Assembly: GCA_963691705.1 (NCBI GenBank)
Contig: OY829546.1
Location: 7,946,001-8,010,000, forward strand
From: Viola odorata
Lineage: Eukaryota; Streptophyta; Magnoliopsida; Malpighiales; Violaceae
DNA: 64,000 nt
Reading direction: 5' to 3'
In this document: in pieces, positions 24,001 to 33,287 of the stretch
How positions within the stretch are numbered: position 1 is the stretch's first letter
Layout of the letters: each line of letters starts with the position of its first letter
Position numbers and translations under genes: made by a program
Notes under the pieces: model-generated
The model's input: only the letters and a program-made list of their open reading frames with translations
Told to the model about the DNA's origin: nothing
Database searches by the model: none

Positions 24001-27000
24001 ACACCATTGTCCATCATGCACTCTCTCATGGACGGAATCCCAATACCGCCCTTTCCACCACATCAGGTAATACCTCTTGGCTATTTGATTCTGCTTGTTG
24101 CAATCATATGACATCTGACCTATCCAACTTCTCTTCCAAGACGTTAACCTCTACAACACCTCCCATTCACACTGCTGATGGCTCACTTATGAATATTGCT
24201 CATATTGGAACTGTTCGCACACCTAATCTTGCTATCTCTAACACCTATCATGTTCCTAAATTATCTGTGAACCTCTTATCTGTTGGACAAATGTGTGATA
24301 TGGGATTTTCTGTTTTATTCTCACAACGTGGTGTGACTGTGCAGGACTCTGTGACAAACAAGATAGTTGGGGTAGGCACTAAGATAGGTCGCCTCTTTCA
24401 ATTGTCCACCCTTAATCTTCCTTACAGTTCCTCTACTGTTGCTGTCACCTCTTCTAGTGCACCTGTTGCTTTTAATCTTTGGCACTCTCGTCTTGGTCAT
24501 GCTTCTAAAAATAAACTTAAACATTTGTCTCAAATTGGTGTGTTGGGAACTGTCCCTAATGTTGATTTTGATTGTCTTTCTTGCCAACTTGGTAAACAAC
24601 CTGCTCTATCTTTCAATAAAAATGCTGATATTGCCAATGCTCCTTTTGATTTAGTGCATTATGATGTTTGGGGACCTTCTCCTGTTTCCACCATGGGCGG
24701 ATCTCGATATTTTGTTACCTTCATTGATGATTTTTCTCGATATACTTGGATATACTTGATGAAAAATAGATCGGAATTACTTGGTATTTATCGTGAATTT
24801 TCTGTTATGATTAAAACTCAATTTTCTTGTCACATTAAAAATTTTCGATCTGACAATGCCCTTGAGTATACACAACGAGCTTTTCTTGATATTTTGAAAC
24901 AGGATGGCACCATTCCTCAATACTCTTGTCCCGGCACCTCCCAACAAAATGGTCGAGCCGAACGTAAACATCGACATATCCTCGACACCGTTCGCACTTT
25001 ACTCATTGATGCCTCCATCCCTGAACAATTCTGGGGAGAGGCAGCCCTTACAGCTGTCTACACCATCAACAGAATTCCTTCCACTGTTCTTCAGAACCAA
25101 ACACCCTTTGAAAAATTATTTGGTAAACTTCCCTCTTACTCCAATCTCAAAATTTTTGGGTGTGCATGTTTTGTTCTTCTTCAAAAACATGAACACACTA
25201 AACTCGAGCCCCGTTCCCGGTTATGTTGTTTCATTGGTTATGGAATTGATCACAAAGGTTACCGCTGTTACGATCCCGTTAGTCGACGCCTTCGGGTATC
25301 TCGACATGTGATTTTTTGGGAGAAAACATATTTTTCAAAAATCTCTTCCTTTCATATTTCTGAAACTTCTCACAATCAATTTTTTACTAATCCTTCTTTT
25401 GAGTTTTTTCCAGAAGAGTTGAGTGGAGAGAATAATATTAGTGAGGAAAACAGCTTGCATGAAAACAGAGAGCATGCAGAGGGAGAGCGACAGAGTAACA
25501 ACCATACTCTAAGTGAGGAAAACAGCTTGCATGAAAACAGAGAGCATGCAGAGGGAGAGAGTCAGAATGAGCAAAACAATTTGAGAGTTCAACCACATAG
25601 TGAGGTACAAAATCACCCGAGTGCTCCAACAGTCCATCCACATAGTGAGGTCCTCAGTCTACCGAGTGCTCCATCCATCCATTCACAAAGTGAGGTACCA
25701 AATCTAACTGTTGAAAATATTCCCTTTGCTTCCCGTTATCCCTCTCGAACTCGTGTTCTCCCCACTAAACTTGGTGACTATCATCTTTACTATGCCTTGG
25801 CTACCTTACATGAGCCCACCTCTTTTCATGAAGCATCTTCTAACCCACTTTGGCAGAAAGCAATGAAAGAAGAACTAGGTGCTTTGCAGGACAATTACAC
25901 ATGGGACATTGTTGACCTTCCGGCAAGAAAATCAAAAGTAGGATGCAAATGGATATACAAAATCAAGACAAAATCTGATGGGAGTCTTGAACGTTACAAA
26001 GCAAGATTGGTGGCAAAAGGGTATACACAAGAATATGGCATCGACTATGAAGAAACATTTGCTCCAGTAGCTCGCATCACCACCGTTCGTACCCTTATTG
26101 CAGTTGCTGCTTCACTTAAATGGTCTCTCTCCCAAATGGATGTCAAGAATGCTTTCCTCAATGGAGATCTTACAGAAGAAGTGTATATACAGCCTCCACC
26201 AGGTTCCGATATCCCTTCCAACAAAGTTTGCAAACTTCGAAAGGCTTTATATGGTCTTAAACAAGCTCCCCGAGCTTGGTTTTCAAAGTTCAGCAATGTC
26301 ATTCAATCTCTCGGCTTCACCTCTAGTCCTCATGACTCGTCCTTATTCAAGAAAAAGTCCGACCAAGGTACTATCATCTTACTACTTTACGTGGATGACA
26401 TGATAATTACTGGGGATGATATTTCTGGCATTCAAACTCTCAAAACCTCACTCAGTCAACAATTTGAGATGAAAGATCTAGGTAAACTGAGTTATTTTCT
26501 TGGGATTGAAGTAACAAAATGCACTGATGGTTATTATTTATCTCAAGCAAAATATGCATCTGATCTTTTATCTCGAGCTAGCATTTCCGACAGCAAAATT
26601 GTAGATACTCCTCTTGAACTTAACATCAAACTTCGACCGAATGATGGAGAACTTCTCTCTGATTCCACCCTCTATCGACAACTTGTTGGCAGCTTGATCT
26701 ACCTCACCGTGACTCGTCCAGATATTTCCAATGCTGTCCATCTTGTCAGTCAATTCATGGCCGCTCCTCGTTCTGTTCACTTCGCTGCTGTTCTTCGAAT
26801 TCTTCGCTACATCAAAGGCACCATCTTTCATGGTCTTCATTTTTCATCTCACTCCCCATTACAGTTGTATGCTTACTCTGATGCTGATTGGGCTGGAGAT
26901 CCAACTGATAGACGATCAACTACTGGTTACTGTTTCTTCCTTGGCAATTCCCTCATATCATGGCGTAGTAAGAAACAAACAGTTGTTGCTCGTTCTAGTA

Positions 27001-29493
27001 CTGAAGCTGAATATCGAGCACTTGCAGATACCACATCTCAGTTGATTTGGCTACGATGGCTACTTACTGACATGGGAATTCCTCAAACTCAATCAACTCC
27101 TCTCTATTGTGATAACCAAAGTGCAGTTCAGATAGCTCACAATGATGTATTCCATGAGCGCACAAAACACATCGAAATTGATTGTCACTTTGTTCGTCAT
27201 CATCTTCAGCAAGGAATTCTTCAATTACAATCCACCTCCTCCATCGATCAAACAGCTGATATCTTCACTAAAAGTTTATCTACTCGCCGTTTTCAAGATC
27301 TACTTTTTAAACTCAACTTGTCATCAAAAATGCCACCTTGAGTTTAAGGGAGGGTGTTGAATATTCTACTCCTTTCCACCTCATTCCAACTCTACCAACT
27401 TAGCCTCCACTCATCCAACTCAAGTTTCCACTATGATGATTCCTCCAGCTCCTCTCCACTTCTACACTCTTGTAATGCTAGCCATGTTAGGATTAATTTA
27501 TGCCTCAAGCATCTTTGTAGTTTGTGTATAAATAGGATCCTTTGTTCCTTGTACATTCAAGCAATTCAATACAACAATTCCTTCTCTTTCAATTGCTTCA
27601 TAGTTTCTAACACGTAGCTACCTCAAAGTGTTGTTGATAGATAACGGAAAAGGGCTTGCTTTTTTCTCTTTATTGTTTCTAAAAGAATAAATTTGCTCAT
27701 GACCGCACACCTTGTGCAGGCACTCCTTGCTGGATGCTCTGCTGGAGGATTGGCAACCCTTATTCATTGTGATGCTTTTCAAGAACGTGTGCCGCATAAT
27801 GCAACTGTCAAATGTCTTGCTGATGCAGGTTTTTTCCTTGATGAGTATGTTTTAGTGCATAAATATTACTGTAGTATCTAGTGCACTAATATTGCCTTGA
27901 TGAGTAGGATTTTTCCTTGATGAGTATGCTTTAGTGCATAACTATTAGAATCTAGTGCACTAATATTTTAATTTAACATGCAATATGAGCCATCTGATAT
28001 ACTTTTGTTTCCTTCGTTTCAGAAAAGATGTTCTTGGAAACTCGACCATGAGATCTTTCTACAGTGATGTTGTCCAACTTCAGGTGTTACTCACTCCCTG
28101 GCTTCAATGATTTTGGCTAGATAGTAATAGATCCTCTTTATTATTGATAATTCCTCACTTGCTAGCATTCAGTGTTCTATTGTTCATAATATGTTGGATC
28201 CCTATATGATTGATGAGACATAAGTGGTGGCATGCCGATTGTAATCTAGAGTTGAAACCATTGAATAGGATAGTTGTGGGCTGAATATATTGGCATTTGT
28301 TTTGTTAGTTTAGTTCTGTTGATGCAGAAGCAGAGGTTCCCTGAGTCCTGAAATAGTTTGTTTATGGATGAAATTAGCAACTTTCATCAGTCCGAACTAT
28401 CCCCAGAAACACAAACTAACATGTTTTAATTCTGTTCTTCTTTTGTGCTGTTCAAATTGGCTGTTGCAGTCGTTGGATTTTGATAGTAAATTTCATGAAG
28501 AATAACAATTGACTTTGTTTGTTGCTTGTTTTGTCAGGGTGTAATGAAAAGTTTGAATAAGAATTGTATTGCTAGATCAAGGTCCAGTGAGTCATCCAAG
28601 GCACAGGTTTTGCTCCACTTTTCTTTTGGGCATATGATCCCTCTGATTGTATTATCACAAGGTTCTGTTTTTCTTCTCAGTAGTAATCTCTGACTCACAA
28701 TGGCAGTGCCTATTTCCTCAAGAGATCACTAGAGACATAAGGACTCCATTTTTTCTTGTCAACCCTGCTTATGATTTTTGGCAGGTAATTCATCCAAAGA
28801 AAATATTATACTTTTGTTCATAAATTGCATGTGCATCAATCTTGTTTCTCTACAATCTGATACTGAAATGAATTTATTAGATACAACATATTTTGGTACC
28901 AGATAAATCGGATCCCCATGGCCATTGGAAAAAATGCAGAATGAGCATTCACTATTGTAACCCAAGCCAGGTGGAAATGCTACAAGGTAATTGGAAGTTA
29001 CATTCTTAGAAAACCCCTTTCCCTTTTAGTGCCTTAAATCCGGTAACTTCACTGCTACATTCTTGTTTTAGAGTCTGATCTATAGGTTTCTCCTTGTCAA
29101 CTTACCATGTACAGGTTTTCGTAGTTCTCTGATGAACACCCTGAGTGATTTCCAACAAAAGAAAGAGGTGGGATTGTTCATAAATTCATGCTTTATTCAC
29201 TGCCAAACCTTTATGTCTGAGACATGGCATTCGCGAACTTCTCCAAAAATCAATAACAAGGTGAGAGCATTTATCTTCTTATTGTTTGTGGGGTTACGTC
29301 TCATCTAAATGTTTGCATATTCAGAATTTATTTGGTTTTGTTACATATGCTTGAAGTGTGACAATTCTCTTTCTAGCAGACCATTGCGGAGTCAGTAGGA
29401 GATTGGTACTTCGGCCGTGAAGTACAGAAGCTAATCGACTGCCCTTATCCATGCAATCCCACTTGCCATCACATGAATTTCTTAAGACCCTGA
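21084..29493 (+). CDS. Pectin acetylesterase, interrupted by a copia element
   Basis: Eleven exons: 21084-21422, 21505-21634, 21727-21806, 21904-21991, 27720-27844, 28023-28083, 28538-28606, 28707-28784, 28881-28986, 29115-29260 and 29380-29493. Residues 30-47 form a signal-anchor. Family marks are [11 protein letters not shown], the nucleophile elbow [12 protein letters not shown] (Ser near 220), [21 protein letters not shown] and [12 protein letters not shown], as in plant pectin acetylesterases (PF03283), which remove acetyl groups from cell-wall pectin. Expected length about 445. Exon 4 ends at AAGC before GTAG, where a 5.6-kb retrotransposon is inserted, stretching what would be a 106-bp intron to 5,728 bp. 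The exons sum to 1336 bp, two short of a multiple of three; the gap is at this junction, so the allele may be frameshifted. Start ATG at 21084; 21114 is an alternative. Confidence 0.88.
21996..22253 (+). repeat. 5' LTR of the copia element
   Basis: 258 bp, TG...CA ends, with a TATA-like GTATAAATAG near 22166. Apparently identical to the 3' LTR. Confidence 0.93.
22254..22265 (+). other. Primer binding site of the copia element
   Basis: TGGTAGCGGAGC directly after the 5' LTR. It differs at two positions from TGGTATCAGAGC, the usual complement of the plant initiator tRNA-Met 3' end. The same 12-mer is found in the gag-only element. Confidence 0.75.
22672..22843 (+). promoter_or_regulatory. Cluster of six CACGTG (G-box) words in the copia leader
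   Basis: Exact CACGTG starts at 22672, 22705, 22728, 22782, 22815 and 22838, and a further ACGTG lies near 22760. They sit in the GC-rich untranslated leader between primer binding site and gag start. CACGTG is the core bound by plant bZIP and bHLH factors in ABA and light responses. Six in 172 bp is far more than chance. Any regulatory effect is inference. Confidence 0.6.
23094..27341 (+). CDS. Copia gag-pol polyprotein
   Basis: One open frame of 1,415 residues. Domains in order: gag (residues about 10-230); a zinc knuckle C-X2-C-X4-H-X4-C at about 239-252; aspartic protease with LFDSA at 330-334; integrase with an HHCC zinc domain from His464 and catalytic D524, D587 and E623, a D,D-35-E spacing; a repeated acidic linker at about 780-880; reverse transcriptase with [13 protein letters not shown] and YVDD at 1099-1102; and RNase H with SDADWAG near 1262 and [11 protein letters not shown]. 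All key residues are present and there is no stop or frameshift, so the element may be autonomous. The ATG at 23094 opens [10 protein letters not shown]. It ends 13 bases before the 3' LTR. The copia order, integrase before reverse transcriptase, is clear; the lineage is not assigned. Confidence 0.95.
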   Translation: MASDHITRPISTTLDGTNYTLWLQDMRNFLKGRKLWRYVTGDIKTPTAKEEESSDSFQSRLEEWDSNNHTIITWVGNTSTRSIRQQFGRFDTAKEVFDFLASRYSATNVASRLQYLNNLHDMRQAPGQSISDFYSTISYVWDQLALSEPQWLCPGDAQLFYTYRDELRLYQFVMAIHSDYEHVKTNLLHRDPLPTVDKAVSELIAEETCRTSSRVLTQSVLATTTSPPAKPPNISNLFCRYCKKRSHTINNCWALQRKRDQGTSPSRPPSFSRPYAAATDNAAPPAPAPTPEPMPSLTLNDVDTIVHHALSHGRNPNTALSTTSGNTSWLFDSACCNHMTSDLSNFSSKTLTSTTPPIHTADGSLMNIAHIGTVRTPNLAISNTYHVPKLSVNLLSVGQMCDMGFSVLFSQRGVTVQDSVTNKIVGVGTKIGRLFQLSTLNLPYSSSTVAVTSSSAPVAFNLWHSRLGHASKNKLKHLSQIGVLGTVPNVDFDCLSCQLGKQPALSFNKNADIANAPFDLVHYDVWGPSPVSTMGGSRYFVTFIDDFSRYTWIYLMKNRSELLGIYREFSVMIKTQFSCHIKNFRSDNALEYTQRAFLDILKQDGTIPQYSCPGTSQQNGRAERKHRHILDTVRTLLIDASIPEQFWGEAALTAVYTINRIPSTVLQNQTPFEKLFGKLPSYSNLKIFGCACFVLLQKHEHTKLEPRSRLCCFIGYGIDHKGYRCYDPVSRRLRVSRHVIFWEKTYFSKISSFHISETSHNQFFTNPSFEFFPEELSGENNISEENSLHENREHAEGERQSNNHTLSEENSLHENREHAEGESQNEQNNLRVQPHSEVQNHPSAPTVHPHSEVLSLPSAPSIHSQSEVPNLTVENIPFASRYPSRTRVLPTKLGDYHLYYALATLHEPTSFHEASSNPLWQKAMKEELGALQDNYTWDIVDLPARKSKVGCKWIYKIKTKSDGSLERYKARLVAKGYTQEYGIDYEETFAPVARITTVRTLIAVAASLKWSLSQMDVKNAFLNGDLTEEVYIQPPPGSDIPSNKVCKLRKALYGLKQAPRAWFSKFSNVIQSLGFTSSPHDSSLFKKKSDQGTIILLLYVDDMIITGDDISGIQTLKTSLSQQFEMKDLGKLSYFLGIEVTKCTDGYYLSQAKYASDLLSRASISDSKIVDTPLELNIKLRPNDGELLSDSTLYRQLVGSLIYLTVTRPDISNAVHLVSQFMAAPRSVHFAAVLRILRYIKGTIFHGLHFSSHSPLQLYAYSDADWAGDPTDRRSTTGYCFFLGNSLISWRSKKQTVVARSSTEAEYRALADTTSQLIWLRWLLTDMGIPQTQSTPLYCDNQSAVQIAHNDVFHERTKHIEIDCHFVRHHLQQGILQLQSTSSIDQTADIFTKSLSTRRFQDLLFKLNLSSKMPP
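25440..25700 (+). repeat. Tandem repeats inside the polyprotein linker
   Basis: In-frame duplications between integrase and reverse transcriptase: [16 protein letters not shown] occurs twice (DNA copies start near 25440 and 25512), followed by three copies of an (H/Q)SEV-containing unit with PSAP. The unit lengths keep the frame open. Confidence 0.8.
27346..27354 (+). other. Polypurine tract of the copia element
   Basis: AAGGGAGGG immediately before the 3' LTR, the plus-strand priming site. Confidence 0.8.
27355..27612 (+). repeat. 3' LTR of the copia element
   Basis: 258 bp, apparently identical to 21996-22253. Confidence 0.93.
27828..27970 (+). repeat. Tandem duplication across the exon 5 donor site of the pectin acetylesterase
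   Basis: TTTTTCCTTGATGAGTATG, the end of exon 5 with its donor, recurs at about 27907-27926, and both copies are followed by TTTAGTGCATAA and CTAGTGCACTAATATT. The second copy lies in the intron and offers a decoy donor. Confidence 0.75.
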
Positions 29494-31460
29494 TGAAGCT
29501 CTGCATTATAGTTTCTTTTGGGTTCTTCTCAACATCCGCATCTCCTGTCAAGCCTCATGGAACTTCAAGTTCTTAGTCCGAAGAATGGACTGAGATAGTG
29601 GAAGTGGGCGTTCAAAGTATTGATTTAGTTGCATCTAAATTAGCTGCCAAGTGGCATCTCTCATTTTAGCCGAATCACAGAACGAAACACAAATGTGCTT
29701 CCATATTCCAAATGCTGGGATGACATGACCACCTTGTCCTTGATTTGTACATGGCATTTGAAAAAAACAATCTAATTGACCTCACACCCTAAGAATTTAC
29801 TATATATACTAACCATTCACATATTTTTTTTATATGAATGCAACTCTTAAAACTTAAATTAAAAATACCATAGTATCCTTAAATAAAATTCAATATCCAC
29901 CTTAATTCTCTTTTAGAAAAAATAAATAAAGAATTCAAATATAGCATGGAATAGTATTGGCACAAGTATAATGGGCTATACATTTTGGTTGCGAAATCTC
30001 GTTGTCAATTCTTGGTTGAAATTTGAAAATATCTAATTGACCCTAGAAATAAGTAGGACCGATTTTTCTTGTCAAGACGAAGTCATTTCGTTGATATTTT
30101 CCAGTCTTGGTTGTCGAGAGAAACCTTTGTAAATCTTCAAAGTTCCCAAGAATTCGAGGGTCGTTGCAAATTGGAATTGGAATCATTTGCTGATTCACTA
30201 TTTTATTTTGCCAGTGAAATTGAATCGATCAATTTCATACTAATCATATTTGCATCCATGATCAGCTCAATAAAGAGTAATTAAAAATATTTCCAGCACG
30301 TGATTATCATCCTAAACACTTTTTGTTTTTAAACATACGAAAGAGTTAAACCACTCATATTAATTAACTCGAAATGTATATTGGTATAAAAGTCTACGTT
30401 TACCATAGTTGACGAGCTATAGTTCAGTGAGGACCTAAAATGATTGGTGTTCTTGGGTAGGTAAAATAGTTCACGGTCGTGATGTTATTAGAAGTATCTA
30501 AACCACCAGCACCTGCTCTGAAATTTAAGTTGCAAGTGCACCTAAAAAAAATGATTAAATAATAAATATCATCAGTAAAATCACCCTTTTACACAAGGAT
30601 TGATTTTTAGTGAGATGGTAAGAAATTTATTCGACTTTAATCTATATCTCGAGTTAAAATAGAAGGAATAATTTTTTTTTCTTTTTCATATCCGAATAAA
30701 ATTTATCTGATCGTAACTAAAATAGCATATAGCAATATCCTTGGAAAGAATAAAATAAATAAATGACGAGCAGGTTTATTTTAAAATGGTAGTGATTTGC
30801 ATAACCTTTAAGTAAACGAAACGCGTTTACAAATTAAGCACAACAATGATGTTACTTCATTGACTATCACTATCGTCCCAACTGCAGTGACCTTTGCATG
30901 CATTTTTATATGCATTGGTCGTTGAAGCTTAATTTTTTTTTAAAATAAATTAAATAATAAGTGTGTCGTCTTCCAGAGAAAAACGTAAAATTTTATGGAT
31001 TCGATGCTGGTATTGTAATAATAATTAAGAATATAATCATTAAAAAAATTGATGATTTAATTCACTTAATTCTTCAGTCATGCTATATAATAATATAAGT
31101 ATTGAGTAATGCTAGAAATACAAGTATTTTTATTAATTTTTATACTAAAAGAACACGTATCATTTTTATATTTAATTGATAGTTAATTATTTAAATAAAA
31201 ATAAAAATATATAATCTAATTAGTAAGGATAAATCTTAATTATATTTTGACATATTCGTAAGTATTTAACAAAGCAAGTAAGTCGTAACAACTCCCAAAC
31301 AATGTCTAAAGTCATACATGTACCAACAAAATAAATTACAAAATTTCTACTTAAAAAATATAAAAGTGCTTTTATATTTGCAAGAAATCTAAGTGCTTGG
31401 AGTTAATCATGTTAAACCACATAAGAGTAAGAAATTAAAAGTATAGGGGAAAAAAGAGAA
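29494..31460. other. Pectin acetylesterase 3' flank and AT-rich intergenic DNA
   Basis: The 3' UTR probably extends to about 29.75 kb. The rest is AT-rich. GAGTAATGCTA near 31105 equals the terminus of the TIR element at 52285, but no partner end was found. No gene supported. Confidence 0.45.
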
Positions 31461-32794
31461 TGTAGCCACCAAACTATAAAAAAAAAATTTAATTTGGATT
31501 AATTGGTCTCCCATTTTGTAAAAATTGAACAAATTAATCATTTTATATGGATTTATTTAATAAACTTTGAAAATTTGATCCTTGTACTTATCAGTTTTGA
31601 TCATTTAACTCCTAGAAAGTCAGAAAAAAGTATAAATTAATGAAAATTAATAAAACAATTAGGACTTTTTAAGAAAATATAAATTATATAAAATTTTAAA
31701 TAAACGGAAATTTTCCAAACAAATATTTAAAAATTTCAAAAGAAATATTAAGTAATCCATAAAAATAAAAATTATAAAAAATAAGAAAATTTAAAATATG
31801 AAACATTAAACTAAAAATATTGTAGTATTTGAATTTTGCATGATTGATAACTTAACTACAAAATAAACCCACATTAACTACATATTGTATGAATTAATAA
31901 AAGAGTCAGAGGCGGGGAAAGTCTTTTTTTGTTTAAGAATGAGAAAAAAAAAGAAATAAGGAATTTTACTTATTTTTTGATAATGTTTATGGATTATTAA
32001 TTAAAAAGTTTACTACATGCACCAACATTCTTAATTTGTTATTTTTATGGATTATTTAATATTTTTTAGGAAAAAATTCCTTCATTTTTCAATATTTTTT
32101 GCCATTTTTGATAATTTTTAAAAAATTATCTAATACTCCTTCTGTTTTTGAATAATTGACTTTTTAAAACAGTAACAAAAAGTACAACAAACACCCAAAA
32201 GTCAAGTAAAGTGAACAGTAACAAAAAGTACAAAAGTGAAAAATGACGACTATTCGAAAACGGAGGGAGTATTTCTTAAGAGTTCTTTATTTTATTAATT
32301 TTCCTTAAAAACTCTTAAGTTTGAGAAGAAAGGCATCTAAAAGCAACACATTGCTCAATTCATAGAAACATGTAACAATGCAGAACCTATGAAAAATTGA
32401 TGGTGAAACAATTTGTTCGCTAATTAAAAGGTGTGGCTTTAGAATGGTACACTGGGCTCATTTATATTTTAATTATTTTTTGAATTTTTTTATGTTTATG
32501 AATTATTTAATATTTTTATAAAATTTCCGTTTATTTTAAATTTTTTTTCAATTTTTCTTAAAGTTCTTAATTTTTTATAATTTTTAAACATTTTTTTTTT
32601 ATTTTATAATTTTTTTTCAATTTTCATAAGGGCTAAATGATTAAAACTGACAAGTAGAAAGATCAAAATTTTCAAGTTTATTAAGAGGATTCATACAAGA
32701 TGATCAATTTGTCTAATTTTTACAAAGTGGATAGTCAGTTAGTCCAAATTAAAAATCAGGTAGCGGGGAATTTTTTGTTAATTTAGTAGCTACC
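31461..32794. mobile_element. Fold-back element with long inverted arms
   Basis: About 330 bp at the left (31461-31800) reappears in reverse complement at the right (32455-32794). Matching words include GTAGC(C/T)AC at the tips, TTTGTAAAAATT, TCAGTTTT and AAATAAACGGAAATTTT. The middle is unpaired and contains a nested MITE. No ORF and no clear target duplication. The long inverted arms suggest a Mutator-like or fold-back origin, but the superfamily is not settled. Confidence 0.65.
32136..32269. mobile_element. Stowaway-type MITE nested in the fold-back element
   Basis: 134 bp, starting CTCCTTCTGTTTTTGAATA and ending with the near complement TATTCGAAAACGGAGGGAG, flanked by TA on both sides. 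It lies within 31461-32794 and is therefore the younger insertion. Confidence 0.8.
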
Positions 32795-33287
32795 ATGTTT
32801 TTTTGGGTGAAAGTTATATGTACTCATAATGTAATCCATCCCAGTAAGCTCGCGATGCGATTAAACTAGATTTTCGTTATATGAGTTTTGAAGAAATAAA
32901 AGGCTTTTGACGGTCGAGAGAATTCTATGTGATTGCATCTTGTGGTATTTCATCATACTAATAGAAGTTGTTCTCCATCTTATCCGTAAATGTATGCATT
33001 TCAGAATCACGTAAACCTCGAGTCCAAGAAAAAGAAAAAGATGATCAAATGAGAAGAAAATGTTCATGGTGTCATCAAAACTTTTGTAACACATTTACAG
33101 TATCAACAGATTCAACACAGTTGATATACGGTACAATGGGGGTGGTCTTGTGATGATCTTGTTCCTAGAGCCTAGGTGATTACATATGTTACAGACAATA
33201 TAGGCAAAACTGTGGAGATTGTAGGAATGAAAAAAGATGGAAAGAAGTCAGAAATGGCAGATTCATTTTTTTAATGTTTTTTGCTTT

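Larger units (their letters stand above)
21996..27612 (+). mobile_element. Full-length Ty1/copia LTR retrotransposon
   Basis: 5,617 bp bounded by two 258-bp LTRs that look identical by eye. Both start TGTTGAATATT and end TTTCTAACA. CGTAG flanks the element on both sides (21991-21995 and 27613-27617), a 5-bp target duplication. A primer binding site follows the 5' LTR directly, and a purine tract precedes the 3' LTR. The internal region carries one unbroken gag-pol frame in the copia order (gag, protease, integrase, reverse transcriptase, RNase H). Identical LTRs and an open polyprotein mean a very recent, possibly autonomous insertion. It lies in sense orientation within the pectin acetylesterase gene. 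Confidence 0.95.
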
